Positions 42,783-52,146 of a DNA stretch of 64,000 bases are shown piece after piece; within the stretch, counting starts at the first letter, position 1, and every line of letters begins with the position of its first letter. The notes beneath the pieces are model-generated. The model saw only the letters and a program-made list of their open reading frames with translations, searched no databases and was not told the origin of the DNA. A program made the translations under genes and the position numbers. Source of the stretch: Macrococcoides psychrotolerans. GTDB lineage: Bacteria > Bacillota > Bacilli > Staphylococcales > Staphylococcaceae. Where the stretch lies: positions 1,178,001 to 1,242,000 of the forward strand of contig NZ_CP124591.1 in NCBI RefSeq assembly GCF_038095555.1, in the 5' to 3' direction.

Positions 42783-43412
42783 TTAGGCAAATCTTTCACC
42801 AGTAATCGTGAAATAAACACTTTCCGCAATATTTGTAATATGATCACCAATGCGCTCGAGATATCTACCTGCTAAATGGGCCTGACCTGAAATATATGGA
42901 TCATTATCAATTAAGTAAGCACTGTTGATGATTTCTTTATATAAGTCATCTATATCATTATCACGCTCAATAATCTCTTTAACCAAATTAACATCTTTAC
43001 TCTCATAGGCTTCCTTTAAATCAGCGAGCATCATCATACTAAGTTTTCCCATCGTTTGCAGACGCGTGAGAATATATGCATCTTCAATCTTCACACGTTT
43101 ACGAATCTTAGCAATGTTGGCTGCATTATCACCCATTCTTTCTAGTTCAGATGATACTTTACTTGAAGAAAGAATAACCCTTAAATCTGTAGCGATTGGC
43201 TGCTGCTTTGTAATCAAACTAATTATCTGGTCATCAATATCACTTTCCATCGAATTGATAACACGGTCATGTTCGATAATTTCTCTAGCCATCGCTTTAT
43301 CACTATCACTCAGTACATTGATACTTTTTTCGATTGCTCTATATACTTCATCAGCCAGTTTAAGAACACTTGCCTCCAGATGCTGTAAACTTTCTTCGTA
43401 AATCTCTCTCAT
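42783..43412 (-). CDS. phoU: Phosphate transport regulator PhoU
   Basis: Helical PhoU protein, a negative regulator linking the Pst transporter to the PhoPR two-component system. Two PhoU repeats are visible: the first with ASVLKLADEVYRAIEKSI and RVINSMESDID, the second with RLQTMGKLSMMMLADLKEAYESKD; the conserved E--D pattern is seen as ELERMGDNAANIAK and YLERIGDHITNIAE. The start at 43412 (MREIYEESL) is preferred over 43496 because it is the first ATG after the pstB stop, two bases away, with AGGAAGG upstream; the longer frame would overlap pstB by 83 bases. Confidence 0.93.
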   Translation of the reverse strand: MREIYEESLQHLEASVLKLADEVYRAIEKSINVLSDSDKAMAREIIEHDRVINSMESDIDDQIISLITKQQPIATDLRVILSSSKVSSELERMGDNAANIAKIRKRVKIEDAYILTRLQTMGKLSMMMLADLKEAYESKDVNLVKEIIERDNDIDDLYKEIINSAYLIDNDPYISGQAHLAGRYLERIGDHITNIAESVYFTITGERFA

Positions 43413-43413
43413 A

Positions 43414-44304
43414 TCAACCAAACCTTCCTGAGATATATCTCTCAGTCTGTTCATCAGCTGGGTTAGAGAAGATCTTATCTGTTGCATCATATTCATTTAC
43501 ATATCCATTTAAGAAGAATGCGGTTTTATCAGAGATACGTGCAGCTTGCTGCATATTATGCGTAACAATGATAATTGAATACTTATTTTTGATTTCCTGT
43601 ACCAATTCTTCCACCTTTAATGTAGAGATTGGGTCTAATGCTGATGTAGGCTCGTCCATCAGGATAACATCTGGTTCAATTGCTAAGCATCGTGCGATAC
43701 AGACACGTTGCTGCTGCCCACCAGATAAGCCGTAAGCATTCTTGTCCAGACGATCTTTCGTCTCATCCCAGATTGCAGCCCCACGTAAAGATTTTTCAAC
43801 AATTTCATCTAATATTTTCTTATCAGTAATACCGTGAATTCTAGGACCATACGTAATGTTATCATAGATAGATTTTGGGAATGGATTTGGTTTTTGGAAG
43901 ACCATTCCTACACGGGTTCTTAAATGTTCAACTTTATAGCTTTTATCAAAGATATTATCCCCACGGTAAAGAATTTCACCTGAAGTACGCACGCTAGGGA
44001 CCAATTCTATCATGCGATTGAGCGTTTTAATATACGTCGACTTACCACAACCAGATGGCCCGATAATTGCAGTTACTTCATTCTCTAAAATATCAAGATT
44101 GATATTTTGTAAAGCATGATGGTCACCGTACCAAAGATTTAAATTTCTTGTCTGATAAACGATCTTACGATTATTTGGATTTGGTGTCTCTCCTGTAACT
44201 ATCGTATGTTCATTATTCGTTAATGCAGGTTGACTTTCAGCAACAATTTTCTTATTCTCAGTTGAAGTTTCATTTCTATTAATAACGTTTACTTTTGAAT
44301 TCAT
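43414..44304 (-). CDS. pstB: Phosphate ABC transporter ATP-binding protein
   Basis: ATPase of the high-affinity phosphate importer. About 45 residues of polar N-terminal extension are followed by LWYGDHHALQNI, Walker A GPSGCGKSTYIKTLNRM (about 94-110), the ABC signature LSGGQQQRVCIARC and Walker B VILMDEPTSALDP. Only one pstB copy is present, unlike the two of Bacillus. GAGGAG precedes the ATG at 44304 by eight bases; the TTG at 44322 overlaps that site. Contacts PstA and PstC. Confidence 0.96.
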   Translation of the reverse strand: MNSKVNVINRNETSTENKKIVAESQPALTNNEHTIVTGETPNPNNRKIVYQTRNLNLWYGDHHALQNINLDILENEVTAIIGPSGCGKSTYIKTLNRMIELVPSVRTSGEILYRGDNIFDKSYKVEHLRTRVGMVFQKPNPFPKSIYDNITYGPRIHGITDKKILDEIVEKSLRGAAIWDETKDRLDKNAYGLSGGQQQRVCIARCLAIEPDVILMDEPTSALDPISTLKVEELVQEIKNKYSIIIVTHNMQQAARISDKTAFFLNGYVNEYDATDKIFSNPADEQTERYISGRFG

Positions 44305-44329
44305 TATATTGACTCCTCTCAAAAATGAG

Positions 44330-45223
44330 CTAGAATTTTTTCTGATATTTATTGCGGATAAATATAGCGATTGAGTTCATTGCAATTAAAATAATAAGTA
44401 ACACGATAATCGCTGCTGATGATACAAACTGAAACTCTGCTTTTGGCAATTTCGCCCAAGTAAAGATTTGCATTGGTAAAGCCTGAAAACGGTCCATAAT
44501 ACTATCTGGTGTTTTCATAAAGATCGTCGGAATACCAATAACTACTAATGGTGCTGTTTCACCAATTGCACGGGATAGTGCAAGAATCGTTCCAGTTAAT
44601 ATCCCAGGAATAGACGCCGGAAGTACAACGTTCGTTATCGTCTGCCATTTCGTTCCACCTAATCCTAAAGATGCTTCACGAATGGCGTTTGGCACTGCAC
44701 GAATTGCTTCTTGTGACGATACAATAATAACCGGCAGAATCATAAGAGACATCGTCAATGCTGCAGCTAAAACAGATTTTCCTAATGAAAGTGCTTCTAT
44801 TCCGCCACCACGAACGAATAGTGTTAATCCTAATAAACCAAATACTACAGATGGTACAGACGCTAGGTTTGCAATATTTACTTTAACAAAGCGTGTAAAG
44901 AAATTATCTTTAGCATACTCTTCCATATAAATAGCTGTCGCAACTCCTAGAGTAATTGCAATCGGTGCAATCGTCATCATAAGCCATAATGTACCGATTA
45001 AAGCCCCTTTAATACCAGCTTTTGAAGGTGTAGTACTAGAGAAGTTCGTAAAGAACTCTAGTGTTAGATAACCTGCACCCTTTCTGATAATGTCAAAAAG
45101 AAGCATTGCTAGAACAATTAATCCGATAATCGTACATAAGAAGAAAATAAACTTAACTATCGCGTTTTTAGTCAGACGTCCAGAGAGTTTTTTCGCGACT
45201 CTTTCCTGATTAATTAATTCCAT
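44330..45223 (-). CDS. pstA: Phosphate ABC transporter permease PstA
   Basis: Membrane permease subunit with about six helices (about 25-45, 74-92 and further). The binding-protein-dependent transport signature EASLGLGGTKWQTITNVVLPASIPGILTG (EAA loop, about 183-210) is clear, followed by LALSRAIGETAPL, characteristic of PstA/PstC. 297 residues, one base after pstC, so the permeases are co-translated. Confidence 0.96.
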   Translation of the reverse strand: MELINQERVAKKLSGRLTKNAIVKFIFFLCTIIGLIVLAMLLFDIIRKGAGYLTLEFFTNFSSTTPSKAGIKGALIGTLWLMMTIAPIAITLGVATAIYMEEYAKDNFFTRFVKVNIANLASVPSVVFGLLGLTLFVRGGGIEALSLGKSVLAAALTMSLMILPVIIVSSQEAIRAVPNAIREASLGLGGTKWQTITNVVLPASIPGILTGTILALSRAIGETAPLVVIGIPTIFMKTPDSIMDRFQALPMQIFTWAKLPKAEFQFVSSAAIIVLLIILIAMNSIAIFIRNKYQKKF

Positions 45224-45224
45224 T

Positions 45225-46154
45225 CTAATACTCCTCTCTGAATTTGTTTGTGATCCATTGTGAAATCATATTCATAATTAATGTAAATACAAACAATGTA
45301 AATCCAACTGCATAGATACTATAGTAAATATCTGAACCAAATGTTGCATCACCAGTAGCAACTTGTACGATAAATGCTGTCATAGTCTGCAATGAATTTG
45401 TAAAATCTAATGAGAATTCTGGTGAACTACCTGCTGCAAGTGATACGATCATCGTTTCACCAATTGCACGTGATACAGCGAGGACGATTGATGCTAAAAT
45501 ACCAGATAAGGCAGCTGGGAACACAACTTTAAGCGCCGTTTCTAATCGGGTTGAACCTAGTCCTAACGCCCCTTCTCTAATTGCTTGTGGTACTGCACTC
45601 ATCGCATCTTCAGAAAGACTCGCAATCATTGGCACAATCATAATACCGATGACTAGACCAGGACTGATTGCATTAAATGAACCTAAGTCTGTCCAAACAG
45701 AACGAAGCATCGGTGTAACAAAAGTTAATGCAAAAAATCCATATACAATTGTTGGAATCCCTGCAAGAATCTCTAAAATTGGTTTAATGATTCTTCTTAC
45801 TTTGTCACTTGCATATTCACTTAAGTAAAGCGCTGCGCCTAATCCAACCGGAACAGCAAAAATTGTCGCAATAAGTGTTACTTTCAATGTTCCTAAAATT
45901 AAAGAGATAATTCCGTATTTTGGATCCTGTCCGAAAGCATTCCATGTCTTCTCAAGGAAAAATTCACTGAATGATACTCTTGTAAAGAAAGTAATCGTCT
46001 CAGTTAATAATGTAATCAGAATCCCAATTGTAGTTAATATAGAAATAGATGCAATTACAGCAAGTATTATCGGGATAAATTTCTCGATAATATTTTTAGA
46101 ACCTTTACTTTGACGCTGCTGAATCAATTCCTGTACAGATACTTTATTTTCCAT
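45225..46154 (-). CDS. pstC: Phosphate ABC transporter permease PstC
   Basis: Second permease subunit, 309 residues, about six membrane helices. EAA-type loop EGALGLGSTRLETALKVVFPAALSGILAS (about 195-222) and LAVSRAIGETMIV are visible. It begins after the hairpin that follows pstS. The conserved arginine and glutamate residues that form the transport gate in this family cannot be verified by eye. Confidence 0.95.
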   Translation of the reverse strand: MENKVSVQELIQQRQSKGSKNIIEKFIPIILAVIASISILTTIGILITLLTETITFFTRVSFSEFFLEKTWNAFGQDPKYGIISLILGTLKVTLIATIFAVPVGLGAALYLSEYASDKVRRIIKPILEILAGIPTIVYGFFALTFVTPMLRSVWTDLGSFNAISPGLVIGIMIVPMIASLSEDAMSAVPQAIREGALGLGSTRLETALKVVFPAALSGILASIVLAVSRAIGETMIVSLAAGSSPEFSLDFTNSLQTMTAFIVQVATGDATFGSDIYYSIYAVGFTLFVFTLIMNMISQWITNKFREEY

Positions 46155-46178
46155 AGCATTGACTCCTTCATTTTAAAA

Positions 46179-46200
46179 AGGGACGAAAAATTTCGTCCCT
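46179..46200 (-). terminator. Attenuator hairpin between pstS and pstC
   Basis: AGGGACGAAA and TTTCGTCCCT make a 10-bp stem around two bases (AA, so effectively a small loop with terminal pairs open). CTTTTTAAAA follows on the minus strand, which is a terminator signature. It probably lets pstS be made in excess of the membrane subunits. Confidence 0.7.
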
Positions 46201-46224
46201 GAAAAATTTCTTATATATTATTAA

Positions 46225-47187
46225 CTATTTAACTTCTTCTAATTTCTTTAGATCTTCTTCGTAAACTTTATCTTCTAAAGGCACATAACCTGATTCTTTA
46301 GAAGCATCTTTAGCATTATCTAGAGTAAACTTCATAAATGTTTTAAATGCTTCATTACTCTTAAGTGATTCGTTTTTCGCATAGATATATAAAGGACGGC
46401 TTAATGGGTATGAACCATCTTTAACCGTTTCTTCAGTTGCTTCAACACCTTCACCTTTACCTTCTTTTTGAATCTTAACCGCTTTTAAGTTATCTTTGTT
46501 TTCTTGGTAGAAGTTATATCCGAAGAATCCAACACCGTTTTTATTATCTTGTACAGATTTAACGATAACGTTAGTATCAGCATTTTTCTCAGCTGTAATT
46601 TCACCTTTATCTAAAACTTCTTCACTGAAGAAGTCGTAAGTACCATGTGATTGGTCTGGAGAGAATGCTTTAATTTCTTCAGCCGGGAAGTCAGCACGAA
46701 CATCTTTCCAAGTTTTCGCTTCACCAGAATAGATTTTTTTCAACTCATCAAACGTTAAGTACTCAACAAAGTCATTCTCTTTATTAACTGCAACAGTTAA
46801 ACCGTCACTTGCAATTTTGAATTCAGTATACTCGATTTTTTTATCTTCTAGTGCCTTCTTCTCTTCATCTTTAATATCACGAGATGCATTTGAGAAATCT
46901 GTTTCTCCAGCGATAAATTTCTCGAAACCACCACCAGTTCCTGAAGTACCGATTGAAACAGTAACATCTGGATATTCAGCATTGAATTGCTCGTTAATTT
47001 TTTCAGTAACAGGAGCTACAGTAGACGATCCGTCACCATTTACTTCACCTTTAACATCTTTAGCTGCTGTGTCTGTGGCTTTATCTTCACTCTTTGAGTC
47101 AGAATTTTCAGCTGCACCACCACATGCACCTAATAATAATGCAGTACCTAAAACAGTTGTTGATCCTACTAATTGCCACTTTTTCAT
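46225..47187 (-). CDS. pstS: Phosphate-binding lipoprotein PstS
   Basis: Extracellular lipid-anchored phosphate receptor. Signal peptide and lipobox LLGACGG (cysteine at about residue 22), then a low-complexity acidic spacer (NSDSKSEDKATDTAAK), then the binding domain with GDGSSTVAPVTEKI, GTSGTGGGFEKFIAG and DQSHGTYDFF, the typical phosphate-contacting loops. 320 residues. First gene of the pst operon, behind a PhoP box. Confidence 0.96.
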   Translation of the reverse strand: MKKWQLVGSTTVLGTALLLGACGGAAENSDSKSEDKATDTAAKDVKGEVNGDGSSTVAPVTEKINEQFNAEYPDVTVSIGTSGTGGGFEKFIAGETDFSNASRDIKDEEKKALEDKKIEYTEFKIASDGLTVAVNKENDFVEYLTFDELKKIYSGEAKTWKDVRADFPAEEIKAFSPDQSHGTYDFFSEEVLDKGEITAEKNADTNVIVKSVQDNKNGVGFFGYNFYQENKDNLKAVKIQKEGKGEGVEATEETVKDGSYPLSRPLYIYAKNESLKSNEAFKTFMKFTLDNAKDASKESGYVPLEDKVYEEDLKKLEEVK

Positions 47188-47247
47188 TGTTAAGAATCCT
47201 CCTAATATAAAGACGAATAAATTTTTTGATTTGTTATTACATTTCTA

Positions 47248-47301
47248 ACTATATAGATTTATTGTTAATTTAGAGTGAATGTATTGTAAATATTTTGTAA
47301 A
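47248..47301 (-). promoter_or_regulatory. PhoP box and -10 of the pst operon
   Basis: Four hexamers on exact 11-bp spacing, read on the minus strand as TTTACA, TTTACA, TTCACT and TTAACA (plus-strand positions 47296-47301, 47285-47290, 47274-47279 and 47263-47268), the pattern of PhoP direct repeats. A -10-like TATAGT lies at 47248-47253, nine bases beyond the last repeat. This fits PhoP~P activation during phosphate starvation. Confidence 0.9.
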
Positions 47302-47318
47302 GAACGCACAAATTAAAA

Positions 47319-47344
47319 AGCAGTCGACTATTTATCGGCTGCTT
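47319..47344 (-). terminator. Hairpin at the end of the PBP gene
   Basis: AAGCAGTCGA at 47319-47328 pairs with TCGGCTGCTT at 47335-47344 (one GU) around a 6-base loop; the stem includes the PBP stop codon, with a weak T-run on the minus strand. Confidence 0.6.
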
Positions 47345-49382
47345 CTTTATCTTTAAAGTATTCATTGATAATTTCTTTACCTAGATCTCCACCTGGTAAC
47401 CATGGAGGTGGTACTGGCTGATTCGTATAAATGATAGAAAAACTCATTTCAGGTTTTTTCACTGGCGCATACCCTATATATGTTGAATTTACTCGAGCTT
47501 CACCATCTTGAGTTACTTCAGCTGTACCTGTTTTACCTGCGGCTTTAACAGCAGTATCATTAAAACTAGCATATCCTGTCCCTTCTGCTTGGTTAAAGAC
47601 CATTTCGAAACCAGACTTTACTTGTTCAATTTCTTTATCTGTATTATTAATCTTATTTAATACTTTTCCATTAAAGTGACTTTTAATCGGACCTATTTTA
47701 CCTGTTTTAGACGCTCCTCTAATTTCTCTGACGATATGCGGCTGAATACGATACCCGTCATTAGCAATCGTAGATACATATTGAGAAAGCTGTAATGGTG
47801 TATATGTATCATACTGTCCAATTGCTAAATCCAGAAAATTCCCTGGATTATTTTTTAGAATACCAGTTTGTCCTGTCACTTCATTCGGCAGATCGATGCC
47901 TGTCTTTACACCTAAACCAAATTGGTTCATACCTTTTCTTAATTTCTGCCCCGCCTCAGTTATATCATCTGGTAAGCTCATTCCAGATGAATAATCGAGT
48001 CCAGCAAGTTTGAGCGCCGTCTTAAACATATAGACGTTTGATGAGTGCATCAATGCCTGCTTATCATTAATAGCAAGACTCCCACTTTGGTTAAAATAAG
48101 AACGTTTCTGTATCCCACCTTTAAATACTAACGGCTCATCCGTCATCGTCTCTCCGACATTAATTGCGCCATTACTGTATCCTGTGAGTAACGTAGCACC
48201 TTTAACCGAAGATCCTACTGCATATTGTGAAGTGAATGTGCCATAATGATAATCGGTTATCTTACCTGATTGATCAATCTGACGGCCTGCTAACGCCAAT
48301 ATATCTCCATTATGAGGATCCTGTACAACGACCAGTACTTTATCCATATCTTTAGCACCCATGCTTCTCAGTTTTCGAATGTTATTATCGACTAATTTTT
48401 CTACTTTGAGCTGCAATTCTATATCGATGGATAAAACGAGGTCGTCTCCTCTGGACCCTTCTGCGAGGACTTCTGAATCGATAATCTTACCTGATTTATT
48501 CGTAATATACCTCATTTTTTTCTTTTTACCGCGCAGGACATTTTCATATTGATATTCTAGGTAGCTTTGCCCAACTCGGTCATTTCTAGAATACCCTTTC
48601 GCTAAATAATAATCTGTAAGTTCCTTAGGTAATCCTTCTTCTTTAGAGGATACACGACCAAACAGAGTACGCAGCGTATCACTATATAAATACTTTCTAT
48701 CCCAGTCCATAGACGTATTGACGCCCGGTAACTCTCCTAGGTTCTGAGATACCAATGCATATTCTTTTTCTGTAACATCTTCATTCTTTATTATTTGTGG
48801 ACTTAATTGGCTGCCACTAGACATTTCTCTATAAATTGCAGCGACTTGCAGTTCTTTTTTCGATAGTTTATTGATTTGCTGTTCCGTTAATTTTTTATAG
48901 AGCGCTGTGTTATAAGTCTCTTCAGTAATTTCTCCATTTTTAAGTAACGTATTCTCTTTCTTCATCAATTGATCTATCGCTTCTTTATGCGTCAATATAT
49001 AGAAATCCTGCTTATCTCTTTGAGTGAGTGCCCCTGTTGGCATATCAATTATCTTTTGCAGTTTCTTTGCAACGACTAATATTTCTTTACTCGTCGTCAT
49101 ACGATCTCTTGTATATGTGATTGATTTTTTTGATGTATTATCGACTAGTAGTTTACCATTCCTATCATAAATTCTTCCACGTGGTACTGATTCATTGACT
49201 TCAATATTTTCATTATTATCTACTGCCTGTCGATACGCTTCACCTTTTACAATCTGCAAATAACCTAATCTTAATACAAGAATTATAAGCAAGGAAACAA
49301 TTGCCATAAAAATGACGCCGATTCTTCGATTAGTCATTCGTTTTTGCTTTAGTTCATTGGATTCCTGTTTAACACGTTTCAA
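47328..49382 (-). CDS. pbp3: Class B penicillin-binding protein (PBP3/PbpA type)
   Basis: Cell-wall D,D-transpeptidase, 684 residues, one N-terminal membrane anchor (about 20-42). The dimerisation domain has VNESVPRGRIYDRNGKLLVDN. Catalytic motifs are SSVK (about 400; nucleophile serine), SSN (about 454) and KTGT (about 618), in the correct order. There is no carboxypeptidase or glycosyltransferase domain. Position next to sodA is the same as S. aureus pbp3 and Bacillus pbpA. Whether it is methicillin-sensitive cannot be seen from sequence alone. Confidence 0.93.
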   Translation of the reverse strand: MKRVKQESNELKQKRMTNRRIGVIFMAIVSLLIILVLRLGYLQIVKGEAYRQAVDNNENIEVNESVPRGRIYDRNGKLLVDNTSKKSITYTRDRMTTSKEILVVAKKLQKIIDMPTGALTQRDKQDFYILTHKEAIDQLMKKENTLLKNGEITEETYNTALYKKLTEQQINKLSKKELQVAAIYREMSSGSQLSPQIIKNEDVTEKEYALVSQNLGELPGVNTSMDWDRKYLYSDTLRTLFGRVSSKEEGLPKELTDYYLAKGYSRNDRVGQSYLEYQYENVLRGKKKKMRYITNKSGKIIDSEVLAEGSRGDDLVLSIDIELQLKVEKLVDNNIRKLRSMGAKDMDKVLVVVQDPHNGDILALAGRQIDQSGKITDYHYGTFTSQYAVGSSVKGATLLTGYSNGAINVGETMTDEPLVFKGGIQKRSYFNQSGSLAINDKQALMHSSNVYMFKTALKLAGLDYSSGMSLPDDITEAGQKLRKGMNQFGLGVKTGIDLPNEVTGQTGILKNNPGNFLDLAIGQYDTYTPLQLSQYVSTIANDGYRIQPHIVREIRGASKTGKIGPIKSHFNGKVLNKINNTDKEIEQVKSGFEMVFNQAEGTGYASFNDTAVKAAGKTGTAEVTQDGEARVNSTYIGYAPVKKPEMSFSIIYTNQPVPPPWLPGGDLGKEIINEYFKDKEAADK

Positions 49383-49455
49383 AAAAAATCCCCCATTGAT
49401 ACATTATCCTTCTATAATATATGAAATGCTGTCAGTTTTCTATAATAAACATAAA

Positions 49456-49483
49456 AAAACACCGTTCATAAGAACGGTGTTTT
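49456..49483 (-). terminator. Terminator of sodA
   Basis: AAAACACCGTTC and GAACGGTGTTTT with loop ATAA, followed by a T-run on the minus strand. Confidence 0.92.
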
Positions 49484-49490
49484 AAAAACT

Positions 49491-50090
49491 TTACTTCGCT
49501 GCTAAGTATAATTCGTTTACTTTGTCCCAGTTAACAACATTCCAGAATGCTGCGATATAATCTGGACGTTTGTTCTGGTAGTTTAAATAGTAAGCATGTT
49601 CCCAAACATCTAATCCTAAGATTGGTGTTTTACCTTCCATTAATGGATTCTCCTGGTTTGGCGTTGAAGTTACTTCAAGCTCTCCGTTATTAACAACTAA
49701 CCATGCCCAGCCTGAACCGAAGCGACCAGCTGCAGCATCAGCAAATTCTTGTTTAAATGCATCTAAAGACCCAAATTTTGATTCAATCGCATCAACAACT
49801 TCGCCTTTTGCTTCTTTACCTGGAGCAAGTAATGTCCAGAATAATGAGTGATTATAATGACCACCGCCATTATTAACTACAGCAGTTTTCTTATCTGCAG
49901 AAACTTCATCAATTCTCTTCATTAAATCTTCAATAGATACATTCTCAAACTCCGTACCTGCCACTGCATCATTTAATTTCGTTACATAAGTATTATGATG
50001 TTTTGTATGGTGAATCTCCATCGTTTCTTTGTCGATGTGTGGTTCTAATGCATCATATGCATACTCTAATTTTGGTAGTTCAAATGCCAT
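49491..50090 (-). CDS. sodA: Superoxide dismutase, Mn/Fe type
   Basis: Dismutates superoxide in the cytoplasm. Metal ligands are in HIDKETMEIHHTKHHNTY (His-27 region), HYNHSLFW (His-81 region), and DVWEHAYYLNYQN (Asp and His near 161-165). 199 residues is standard, and the Mn-type GGHYNHSLFW and DVWEHAYY patterns are intact. AGGAGG precedes the ATG. It is a single gene with a strong terminator. Confidence 0.97.
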   Translation of the reverse strand: MAFELPKLEYAYDALEPHIDKETMEIHHTKHHNTYVTKLNDAVAGTEFENVSIEDLMKRIDEVSADKKTAVVNNGGGHYNHSLFWTLLAPGKEAKGEVVDAIESKFGSLDAFKQEFADAAAGRFGSGWAWLVVNNGELEVTSTPNQENPLMEGKTPILGLDVWEHAYYLNYQNKRPDYIAAFWNVVNWDKVNELYLAAK

Positions 50091-50222
50091 AATAAATCAT
50101 CCTCCTGTGTTTTACGAAAATTGTTTACAATTAAATAGTATCAATTTCATCGAATGTTCTCAAATAGTTTGCTTATTTTGAGACGATTTCTGATAAAATA
50201 ATAGAAGTCAGGAGGTAATCCA

Positions 50223-50954
50223 TTGTATAAACAACATCTAAAACGTTTATTCCAGCCAAAACGATATCCTTTATATAGAATTGTCAAGATGAGATATATT
50301 TTACTACATATATTGATACTTTCAATAGCCATGTCTTCGCCAGCAATGATTAATTATTTTCAAACATTTCAGTCTATTAATCATATTAGTCATGAGGAAC
50401 TTTCTGCTATTCCAGATTTTAAAGTTGTAGATCACTCGCTTATCCTTTCACAGGAAAAGCAGATTGAACTGAGTGCAGTCACTTTATTTTTCACCGAAAA
50501 AAATGTACAGCCACGTTCAAACTTTATCATCTTAGATAAGGATGAAATTTTAATCAGTAAAAGCTCACGTGTAAAATATTCAAACATCAATATGTTCCAG
50601 GATAAGGAGACATTGATTCAGTTTCTTAAAACATTTACAGACTCGATTTATTTTTATTTCTTCATCCTGGCAATACTGATAATCAGTTCCCAATATGTAA
50701 TTATTATATTAAAGATTATCATCATAAGCATAGTCAGCCATATCATTTCAAATAAATCAAACAAAAAATCACGCTATATGAACTGGCTGAAAATCAATAC
50801 ATTCTTGCTCACACTGCCTACTTTAATATTGCTGTTCGGTATTATCCTAAACTCTGTCGTCTTAACAATAGCTTCATGGATTGCTTTAATAATACTTAAC
50901 CTAGTAACTATCAAGAATCTACCGAAAAACAAGCATAAAGCTAAACAAATTTGA
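50223..50954 (+). CDS. yqgB: DUF1189 family membrane protein (YqgB)
   Basis: A 243-residue protein with one N-terminal membrane helix (about 24-44), an extracytoplasmic domain (about 45-140) and a C-terminal block of three to four hydrophobic helices (about 145-180, 195-215 and 217-232). This topology and position between sodA and ispG match DUF1189. It starts with TTG at 50223 behind a strong AGGAGG. Function unknown; residues in the outer domain suggest a sensing or envelope role. Confidence 0.8.
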   Translation: MYKQHLKRLFQPKRYPLYRIVKMRYILLHILILSIAMSSPAMINYFQTFQSINHISHEELSAIPDFKVVDHSLILSQEKQIELSAVTLFFTEKNVQPRSNFIILDKDEILISKSSRVKYSNINMFQDKETLIQFLKTFTDSIYFYFFILAILIISSQYVIIILKIIIISIVSHIISNKSNKKSRYMNWLKINTFLLTLPTLILLFGIILNSVVLTIASWIALIILNLVTIKNLPKNKHKAKQI

Positions 50955-51030
50955 TTTCCAACTATATAATAGAAGTGTTATTCTAGTAAGGATAGTAATT
51001 AATAAGTTTAAATTATGAAGGAGAATTATA

Positions 51031-52146
51031 ATGCCTGAAATTACACATAGAAAAAATACACGCCCGGTTAAAGTCGGTGATCTTACTATTGGGGGCTCAA
51101 ATGAACTTGTAATCCAAAGTATGACGACAACGAAGACACATGATGTTGAAGCTACAGTTGCAGAGATCAAACGTCTTGAAGAAGCGGGATGCCAAATTGT
51201 CCGTGTAGCCTGTCCTAAAGAAGAAGATGCACTTGCAATTGCAGAAATCAAAAAACAAATTAATATTCCATTAGTCGTCGATATTCATTTCGACTATAAA
51301 CTTGCATTGCTCGCAATTGAAGGTGGCGCAGATAAAATTCGTATCAATCCCGGAAATATCGGTCGCCGTGAAAAAGTTGAAGAAGTTGTAAAAGCTTGTA
51401 AAGCGAAAGGTATTCCAATTCGTATCGGAGTAAATGCAGGTTCGCTTGAGAAGCATATATTGAAAAAATATGGTTATCCTACAGCAGATGGTATGGTGGA
51501 AAGTGCACTGCATCATATTAAAATATTAGAAGACCTGGATTTCCATGATATTATCGTTTCGATGAAAGCAAGTGATGTTAACTTAGCAATCGAGGCATAT
51601 ACAAAAGCTGCGCAAGCATTTGATTATCCGCTACATTTAGGTATTACAGAAAGCGGAACATTATTTGCAGGGACTGTAAAATCGGCAGCAGGTCTCGGTG
51701 CAATTATGAGTTTAGGTATTGGTAACACGTTACGTATTTCATTATCTGCAGATCCTGTAGAAGAAGTTAAAGTGGCGAGAGAACTACTGAAATCTTTCGG
51801 TCTGGCAAGTAATGCAGCAACGCTTATTTCATGTCCTACTTGTGGTCGTATTGAAATCGACTTAATTTCAATTGCCAACGAAGTTGAAGAATACATTTCA
51901 ACGATCAAAGCACCGCTCAAAGTCGCAGTATTAGGGTGTGCTGTAAATGGCCCGGGAGAAGCAAGAGAAGCTGATATTGGAATCGCAGGGGCACGTGGAG
52001 AAGGATTATTGTTTATGAAAGGTAAGACGGTAAGAAAAGTGCCTGAAGAGACAATGGTTGAAGAATTGAAGATGGAAATCGACAAACTTGCTGAAGAATA
52101 CTTTAAAAAACAGGAAGCAGAAAAGTTAGCGAATGCAGAAAAATAA
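51031..52146 (+). CDS. ispG: 4-hydroxy-3-methylbut-2-en-1-yl diphosphate synthase (flavodoxin)
   Basis: Penultimate step of the MEP pathway: an iron-sulfur enzyme that reduces MEcPP to HMBPP. TIM-barrel start (THRKNTRPVKVGDLTIGG...QSMTTTKTHDVEAT), and the Fe-S cysteines in SCPTCGRIEIDL (two cysteines) and VLGCAVNGPGEAREADIG (the third cysteine plus the ligand glutamate) are intact. 371 residues. Its 3' end overlaps yqfW by 14 bases. Confidence 0.96.
   Translation: MPEITHRKNTRPVKVGDLTIGGSNELVIQSMTTTKTHDVEATVAEIKRLEEAGCQIVRVACPKEEDALAIAEIKKQINIPLVVDIHFDYKLALLAIEGGADKIRINPGNIGRREKVEEVVKACKAKGIPIRIGVNAGSLEKHILKKYGYPTADGMVESALHHIKILEDLDFHDIIVSMKASDVNLAIEAYTKAAQAFDYPLHLGITESGTLFAGTVKSAAGLGAIMSLGIGNTLRISLSADPVEEVKVARELLKSFGLASNAATLISCPTCGRIEIDLISIANEVEEYISTIKAPLKVAVLGCAVNGPGEAREADIGIAGARGEGLLFMKGKTVRKVPEETMVEELKMEIDKLAEEYFKKQEAEKLANAEK

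Noticed and set aside
43413..43496. Longer start for phoU
   Set aside because: Would overlap pstB by 83 bases and add 28 residues not seen at the start of PhoU proteins; the ATG right after the pstB stop has a good ribosome binding site.
43066..43735. Two open frames opposite phoU and pstB
   Set aside because: Low-complexity serine-rich shadows of the coding strand.
46817..47248. 143-codon open frame opposite pstS
   Set aside because: Shadow frame antisense to the pstS signal peptide and spacer; also covers the PhoP box region by chance.
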